The notes under the pieces are model-generated. The model was not told where the DNA came from. It made no database searches and saw only the letters and a program-made list of their open reading frames with translations. Positions 58,246 through 64,000 of a DNA stretch of 64,000 bases are shown here, in pieces. The first letter of the stretch is position 1. Each line of letters starts with the position of its first letter. The DNA comes from Okeania sp. KiyG1. Its GTDB lineage: Bacteria; Cyanobacteriota; Cyanobacteriia; Cyanobacteriales; Microcoleaceae. Both the position numbers and the translations under genes were made by a program. The DNA lies in the NCBI RefSeq assembly GCF_014132355.1, contig NZ_BLZO01000184.1:62001-126000 (forward strand), written 5' to 3'.

Positions 58246-59274
58246 CTACAGATGTGGTTTCCACACTCTTATAATTTGTTCTTTGTGTACGAAATTGTTT
58301 TTAAACATCTCAATTTCTTTAGGAAATGTCAAGTTAGGTATCTTGGTTTCTATAGAGTTGAATTTTTCTAATTGTTGAAAGAATTCCTGCATTTCTGGTG
58401 TTGTTTCAGCTAAAGTTTTTTCTTGAGCTTCGTAAATATTTTCAGTTAGTGTATCCGTGTTGATTTTTCCGTTGTTATAACCTACACCTATGTTAGTGTT
58501 TTGATGCTCAATTTCTCCTAAACTAATACCTATACCAAAACTGCCTTGTTGTTCTATTTGATCGCCGTGTATGATAGTGCTTCCCTCTAGATTAAATGTA
58601 CTACCTAATACATGATTGTGTGTAACGTTTGATTCTCCATTCATCGCAGAGATTCCCCATGACACAAAAGTTGAAAGTCCAACACTACACCCTATTGTTG
58701 CTATAGAAGTCTGAGTACTATTTTGAGTTCCATTTTGAGATAGATTACTATTTCCGCTATTGTCATCGTCTGTATCGCTGTCTTCTGAACTAGAATTATT
58801 TTGAAGTTGCGGTTGGTTTATATAGGGATTTTGGAAGGAACCTAAACTATATTGATTGGAATATTCCGAACTGTGTGCATAATTTACCCGTGTACTATTG
58901 ATAGAGTAAGGGGAAAAGTTGTCTGAATGGTTATCCAGTGCATAATTCAAATCTTGTGTTTCGGTTTCTTGCTGATTGCTAGTAGGGAGGTAGTAACCGT
59001 TGTCTTCTCCATAATAAGGAGAGTTATAGTTATTATCAAATTCTCCTCTTTCATAATCATTCCACTCATTTGCAAAGGAGTACGGTGAGTGATTTTCATA
59101 AATATTCTCCGTAGTAGGTATGCCATACTCTGGGCGATCGGGATATCCTGAACTCGGCGAGGATAAATGATCGTTTTGATATGACAAGTGGCTAGAATCA
59201 TCTAATATTTCATCTGAATATTCATCAGATTGATCGGACATAGAAAATGCATTCTGCAAATTAGGAATATTCAT
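58246..59274 (-). CDS. Asn/Ser-rich protein with truncated helical module (paralogue B)
   Basis: About 342 aa from the ATG at 59274. Residues 1-180 are low-complexity Asp/Ser/Tyr/Asn; a hydrophobic stretch at about 185-210 (TIGCSVGLSTFVSWGIS) may be a membrane segment. Then come STIIHGDQIEQQGSFGIGI, NNGKINTDTLTENIYEAQ and KTLAETTPEMQEFFQQLEK, which align with paralogue A. After that the helical module is disrupted (IPNLTFPKEIEMFKNNFVHK) and ends early. It is probably a duplicated, partly degraded relative. The frame can be extended to 59337 with a poor N-terminus. Confidence 0.65.
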   Translation of the reverse strand: MNIPNLQNAFSMSDQSDEYSDEILDDSSHLSYQNDHLSSPSSGYPDRPEYGIPTTENIYENHSPYSFANEWNDYERGEFDNNYNSPYYGEDNGYYLPTSNQQETETQDLNYALDNHSDNFSPYSINSTRVNYAHSSEYSNQYSLGSFQNPYINQPQLQNNSSSEDSDTDDDNSGNSNLSQNGTQNSTQTSIATIGCSVGLSTFVSWGISAMNGESNVTHNHVLGSTFNLEGSTIIHGDQIEQQGSFGIGISLGEIEHQNTNIGVGYNNGKINTDTLTENIYEAQEKTLAETTPEMQEFFQQLEKFNSIETKIPNLTFPKEIEMFKNNFVHKEQIIRVWKPHL

Positions 59275-59595
59275 GGTGGTAAAACTCCATATCAAAAATT
59301 CTGGCAGGCAAAAATATTTCTGGACTTCCCTCTGCAATTACAGAAAGTTATATCCTTAGGACTTACCCATGCTTCACCTGGGAAACGCTATCTGTAGGGG
59401 CGAATGCCATTCGCCCTCACTGGATTTAGTGTCTGTGCGTAAGTATTGACCCTTTCATACATTTGCCTCTATATGCTTGCTTTAATTATAGTGCTTTGAA
59501 TTATAAATGGTGGGTTAGTTAAAAAAAGTAACATTTTACCACGATTCTCGTTTACTCTTTGCTAAAATATTGAAATCTTAAGGTTCAGATTTTAT
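59275..59595. repeat. Divergent gap with MITE
   Basis: A MITE of the AGGACTTACGCA family spans 59358-59448, with the inner GGGCGAATGCCATTCGCCC. The remaining 145 bp before the GTPase genes are AT-rich and should hold their promoter; I see no certain -10/-35. Confidence 0.55.
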
Positions 59596-61979
59596 ATGAC
59601 TTCCTTAGAGCAACCTTCTACAAATCAAAATGAGAACCACATGAATCCCTTATTAGGATGTTTAGCATATCCTGTGGGTATTGCTGTAAGTAACCTCATA
59701 GGAAAATGGGTTGACTACAAAACCATACAACCACAAGCTCATCGTTTTCGAGAACAGGAACTAGAGACACAACATCAGTTTCGTTTAAAGGAACTAGAAA
59801 AACAATACGAACAGAGCATAACTAAATCCTTTATAGATTCTGAGATTAGGATAAATGAACAACAAATCATTGAACATTTAAAGTCAAGTTATTCTATTTC
59901 CATAAAAAAGCTTTTATAGATTTAGCTAGAGAAGATGCAAACAGTCCTTTTTTTGATGGGATAGAGACAACTCATCAAGTTATAAAGGGGTTGCATGAAA
60001 AGACAGGTTTACCAATCATTTTGGTATCTCCTTTTTGGGATGATACTAAACCTAAAGACAAAAATGAACAGGGTGGCTATGTTGATTTTCGCGCCTCTTT
60101 TAATACTTCTTATAGTTGGCATAATTTAGCATCTAAGCAGGATGGCTATTTTAAGCGACCTTTATATCAAACAGATCGGGATATAAATTACATTTATAGT
60201 GTACTTTCTGATGTTCCTATTATTTTAGTACATGGAACAATTCAAGGGGTTCATTCAGCTCAACAATTTGTCCAAAGAATTCACCCTCATATTACTTTTT
60301 GGAATTTATTGCCAGAGCAACAGGATAGTTATACAAGCCTAAATTTAAGGTTTTTCCCTCTTGAACTTCCTGTCGGAAAACCTGACAATCCTGATATTTA
60401 TCGGCAAATGGGTGAATATAGTCTAAATTTGCAAGATACTGTCAGTAAGTATTTAGCTAAAGGCATTGGTTTGTTAAGTTCTTTTTATCATTTATATCGT
60501 TTTGAAACTCGTCCTAATTTACAACAATTTGAGTTAGAAAGTGAAGAGGAACTAGAGATTTTATCACTTCAGGTAAATGAGATTTATGACTTTCTAGCTC
60601 AAAAGAACTCTAACAAAGCCAACTATTATAAACTTGAAAAGTCGGTACTATCTTTAGAGCGTAACCTCGACGAAATAAAAGGCAAGAAAAAATTAGCTCC
60701 TAAAGGCAACTCTAAGCTAAATTTGGAAGCAACTGAAGTTTATTGTTGTTGGTTTGCTGAACGACTAGATAAAATAGCTACAACTATTATTGAATTTGAA
60801 CAGCAAGAAGGTGTAATTAATTGTCAATCTCTTGTCGCTACATTACAAGAATCAATCAATAAACTGCTAGATATAGGTAATCTTAGAATCTTGATTATTG
60901 GAGATTTTAATCGTGGTAAGAGTACGATTCTTAATGCTTTGCTTGGAAAAAATTTGCTACCTACGGGAGTAACTGCTGCTACTGCAATTCCTACTTTTGT
61001 AAAATATGGTAAGCAGGAAAAAGTAGTAGTTCATCAGAAAGATGGTACAGAAGAATCCTTGAATTTTGAACAATATAAAAGGAAATACACGCTTAACTCA
61101 AGAGAAGTAAAACATCAAATAAAGAATGTATTTAAGTCAGTGGGAGGTTGGCTAAATCCTCTAGACTATGCTGAATTTTATTGTCCGATTGAATTGTTAT
61201 CTAGGGGAGTCGAGTTTATCGATACAGCAGGATTAAATTTTACAGAAGAAGAAAATAAAAAAACTTTTTCATATATTCAGGAATGTCATGCGATTCTTTT
61301 CGTTTTAGCCGCCGATCAACAATTTACTCAGCAAGAAAAAGATTACCTAAAAAGATTACTCGGAATCAAGAAAAAGATTGACAATAGCAAACACCAATCA
61401 CGATTAATACAAAGTGAAAGTGAACTTCCAAAAAGCGGAAATATAAAGCAAGTCAGACCGATTTTTTACTTGATTAATAAATGGGAAAATATTGAAGAAT
61501 ATGAAAAAGAAGAAATCCATGAAATTTTTGTTGATAAATTCTGTGAATGTTTAGACATAAATCAAGATGAAGCAGAAAAAATGTGGGGAAATACAGTATT
61601 TGATGTTTATGCTAAAACAGCTTTAGAAAATTTAGCTCAAGGAAAATCTCTTAACGGTACTGGAATTAAAGAATTTCAAAAACGGCTTGATGATTTATTA
61701 AGTAATGAAGGATTAAAAACTAAATTATTACAAGCTGTTCAAATAGCAGAAATTGTTAAAGCTGAAATTGCTTCAAAAGTCAGTGATAAATTAGTTTTGC
61801 ATAAACATACTGAGGTTTACCATGAGGCAAATATCAAACATTTACAAGCCTTACAAGATAATATTTCTGCTCAAGTGGAAATAATTGAGGCTAAGTATAA
61901 TGAAATAGTAAGAAGTTTAACTAAATCTAAAGTTAGACCAAACTTTTTGTCCGATAAATTTCATCCTAAAGAAAATTAA
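59596..61979 (+). pseudogene. Dynamin-like GTPase 1 with novel N-terminal domain, frameshifted
   Basis: The ATG at 59596 gives a short hydrophobic segment (LLGCLAYPVGIAVSNLIG) and a coiled coil (EQELETQHQFRLKELEKQYE), and stops at 59919. One extra T near 59897 would continue it as FHKKAFIDLAREDANSPFFD into the long frame ending at 61979. Next is an uncharacterised domain of about 190 residues (LPIILVSPFWDDTKPKD, SDVPIILVHGTIQGVHS, ITFWNLLPEQQ). The GTPase domain has GDFNRGKST (G1), TAATAIPT (G2), FIDTAGLNFTEEE (G3) and INKWEN (G4). It ends in a coiled coil without the membrane hairpin of its neighbour. 61 bp separate it from GTPase 2, so they are co-transcribed. Confidence 0.8.
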
Positions 61980-62040
61980 AAATCTATACTTTCTCAAAAT
62001 GAAAGTAATCAAAATTAAACAATAATTGAGGTTAACGACG

Positions 62041-64000
62041 ATGCAAAATCAAAATACTGGATTCAACTTAGAAGTAACAAAAGTTCGTCCTTTGTTTGCC
62101 GATCGACTTCAAGGAATGGCTGAAATAATTGCTCAATCTGAACAACAAGCAAAAAATAAAGGAGCATCGGGAGAATTAGCATTATCTGCTTTCATAAATG
62201 ATTTAGATAAAGAAATCGAAAGACTAAAAATGGAAAATTTCGCTTCTTGATTATTGGAGATTTTAATCGTGGTAAGAGTACGATTCTTAATGCTTTTTTT
62301 GGAAAAAGTGTGCTACCTATGGGAGTAACTGCTACTACTGCAATTCCTACTTTTGTTAAATATGGTAAACAAGAAAAAGTAGTAGTTCATAAGAAAGATG
62401 GTAAACAAGAATCTTTGAATTTTGAACAATATAAAAAGAAATACACGCTCAACTCAAAAGAAGTCAAAAATAAAATAAAGAATGTATTTAAGTCAGTGGG
62501 AGGTTGGCTAAATCCTCTAGACTATGCTGAATTTTATTGTCCAATTGAAGTTTTATCAAGAGGAGTAGAATTTATTGATACAGCAGGACTAAATCATACA
62601 GAAGAAGAAAATAAAAAGACATTTTCGTATATTCAGGAATGTCATGCAATTCTTTTCGTTTTAGCAGCAGATCAACAATTTACTCAGCAAGAACAAGATT
62701 ACCTAAAAAGGTTACTCGGAATTAAGAAAGAGATTGAAAATAGCGAAAACCAGTCACAATTTGAACAAGGTGAAAGTGCAGTTCCACAAAGCAAAAATAC
62801 AAAGCAAGTCAGACCGATTTTTTACTTGATTAATAAATGGGAAAATGTGGGAGAAGATGAGACAGAAGAAATCCATGAAATTTTTATTGATAAATTCTGT
62901 GAATGTTTAGATATAAGTGAAAATGAGGCTGCAAAAATGTGGGGAAATACAGTATTTGATGTATACGCTAAAACAGCTTTAGAAAATCTAGAGCAAGGAA
63001 AATCTATTGACGGAACTGGACTTAAAGAATTTCAAAAAAGACTTAACGATTTTCTAATTCATGAGCGATTAATGACAGAATTATTGCAAACTGTTGACAT
63101 AGCAAAAATTGCCGAAATTGAAGTTACTTCAAAAATTAACGAAAGATTATTTGTACTTGAAGATAAGGTAAAAACATTGGAAGCAGAAATTGAGGAAACT
63201 AAGCCTTATGTTGCTCTTATGAAAAAAAGTGTCCAAACTTTAGAGAAGTCTATTATAAGCGACAGAAAAGCCTGTATTGCAGAAGTGGCAAAAAAATATA
63301 GAACATATTTTTCTCAATTAGCCGAAAACTTTGAAGAAGAATTTAAAATGCCTGAAGTATTCAGCCTTGAAGATGATGAGCGTAAACAATATACCCAAGA
63401 TTTAGAGAATAAATTAACAAAACATCTACAAGACAAGTTGGAAATTTGGTACAACAGAAGGAATCAGATCGTCTCAGAGACTATTGAGACCTTAAGAAAT
63501 TCATTTGACACAGAAAAAAAAGATTACAGTCAAAAAAGAGATGTTGTCAGGAAAATTCTTAATGGAGGAAGTTTTAATATTGAGAGTCCTCCCCGGTTCT
63601 CAATTACTCAAAGTAGCTCATCAGAAAAATCATCATTAACTACAGCTGATGCTGCAGGATCACGATTTGGTGTAGCATTAGGCAGTGCTGCTGGAGCATA
63701 TATAGTCTCAGGAACTATTGCTGGTTTAGCTTTAACCCCTGTTGTAGGATGGGCATTATTAGGTGGTAGTGCTGTTGTGGGAGGAGTAGTAGGATTGTGG
63801 CGAGCTAAAGATTTTCAGAAAAAAATGCAGGAAAGAGCCAAAGAAGAATTTAAAAAATTACTAAAAGAAGAGGAAGTCTCAGCTCTTAAAAAGCAAGTTG
63901 GAGAATTATTTAACCCCTATGAAAAGTCAGCTAAATTAATGAGAGAGGATGTTGAATCCCTAGAAAAATCTCTTGGGAATCTATTGGAAATGAAAAGAAA
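62041..64000 (+). pseudogene. Dynamin-like GTPase 2, frameshifted, 3' end outside window
   Basis: The ATG at 62041 has GAGG 9 nt upstream. The first 70 residues (FADRLQGMAEIIAQSEQQ) stop at 62250. One extra T in AATTTCGC (about 62239) would join them as MENFRFLIIGDFNRGKST. From there to the window end the frame is open: G2 TATTAIPT, G3 FIDTAGLNHTEEE, G4 INKWEN, a long coiled coil, then a Gly/Ala hydrophobic hairpin (GVALGSAAGAYIVSGTIAG, then VVGWALLGGSAVVGGVVG) of the sort used by bacterial dynamin-like proteins to enter membranes, then another coiled coil. The GTPase part is very close to GTPase 1 (recent duplication). Bacterial dynamin-like proteins often work as tandem pairs. Confidence 0.8.

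Overview
The window looks like chromosome from a low-GC filamentous cyanobacterium of the Trichodesmium/Okeania/Oscillatoria type. The evidence is frequent HIP1 octamers (GCGATCGC), the myxoxanthophyll genes cruF and cruG, a CPP1/DUF3353 protein, a CBS-CP12 fusion, an orthocaspase with a GUN4 domain, and the conserved cyanobacterial set mltG, DUF3727, yqgF and GNAT. Intergenic DNA is long and packed with mobile repeats: at least two MITE families with terminal inverted repeats, a mosaic 100-200 bp repeat built around CCCCTTAAAAGGGG, heptamer arrays and several tandem arrays. By my own sum, genes plus broken genes cover only about 70% of the window.

Layout. 0-8 kb: an edge-truncated FHA-like membrane protein, a VanY remnant, a frameshifted FHA class A penicillin-binding protein, a decayed tnpB and ilvD. 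8-17 kb: a pentapeptide protein, a frameshifted RNase D-like gene, CBS-CP12, a Uma2 nuclease, toxin-antitoxin-like genes in decay (Phd with a truncated toxin; DUF4160/DUF2442/DUF4926) and a Pepco-like plus caspase-GUN4 pair. 17-33 kb: a Tyr-rich M23 peptidase, birA, a 69-bp repeat locus, pgeF, a second broken tnpB, CPP1 and an oligopeptide-type binding lipoprotein. 32-48 kb: a frameshifted vWA protein, a frameshifted secreted protein, tRNA-Ala(GGC), a VOC protein, yqeG, mltG, DUF3727, yqgF, a GNAT protein, a CofE-like membrane protein and cruF-cruG.

48-64 kb is the most interesting part. Three minus-strand genes encode a dynamin-like GTPase, a giant Hsp70/actin-fold protein and a protein with three 45-residue repeats. 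They lie between two 100-bp direct copies of the 3' end of cruG, which suggests a horizontally acquired cassette. The GTPase plus Hsp70 pairing recalls the enterobacterial SrfB/SrfC arrangement. To its right lie two small paralogous proteins sharing a C-terminal helical module and a tandem pair of near-identical dynamin-like GTPase genes, the first with an uncharacterised N-terminal domain. I read this as a GTPase-rich conflict or stress locus; that function is inference.

At least six otherwise well-preserved genes are broken by single-base indels, mostly in short A or T runs, and one more carries two compensating shifts. Either the assembly has homopolymer errors or the lineage is losing genes. 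This needs read-level checking before pseudogenes are accepted. Other loci, such as DUF4160, the toxin remnant, the first tnpB and VanY, are clearly decayed whatever the sequence quality.
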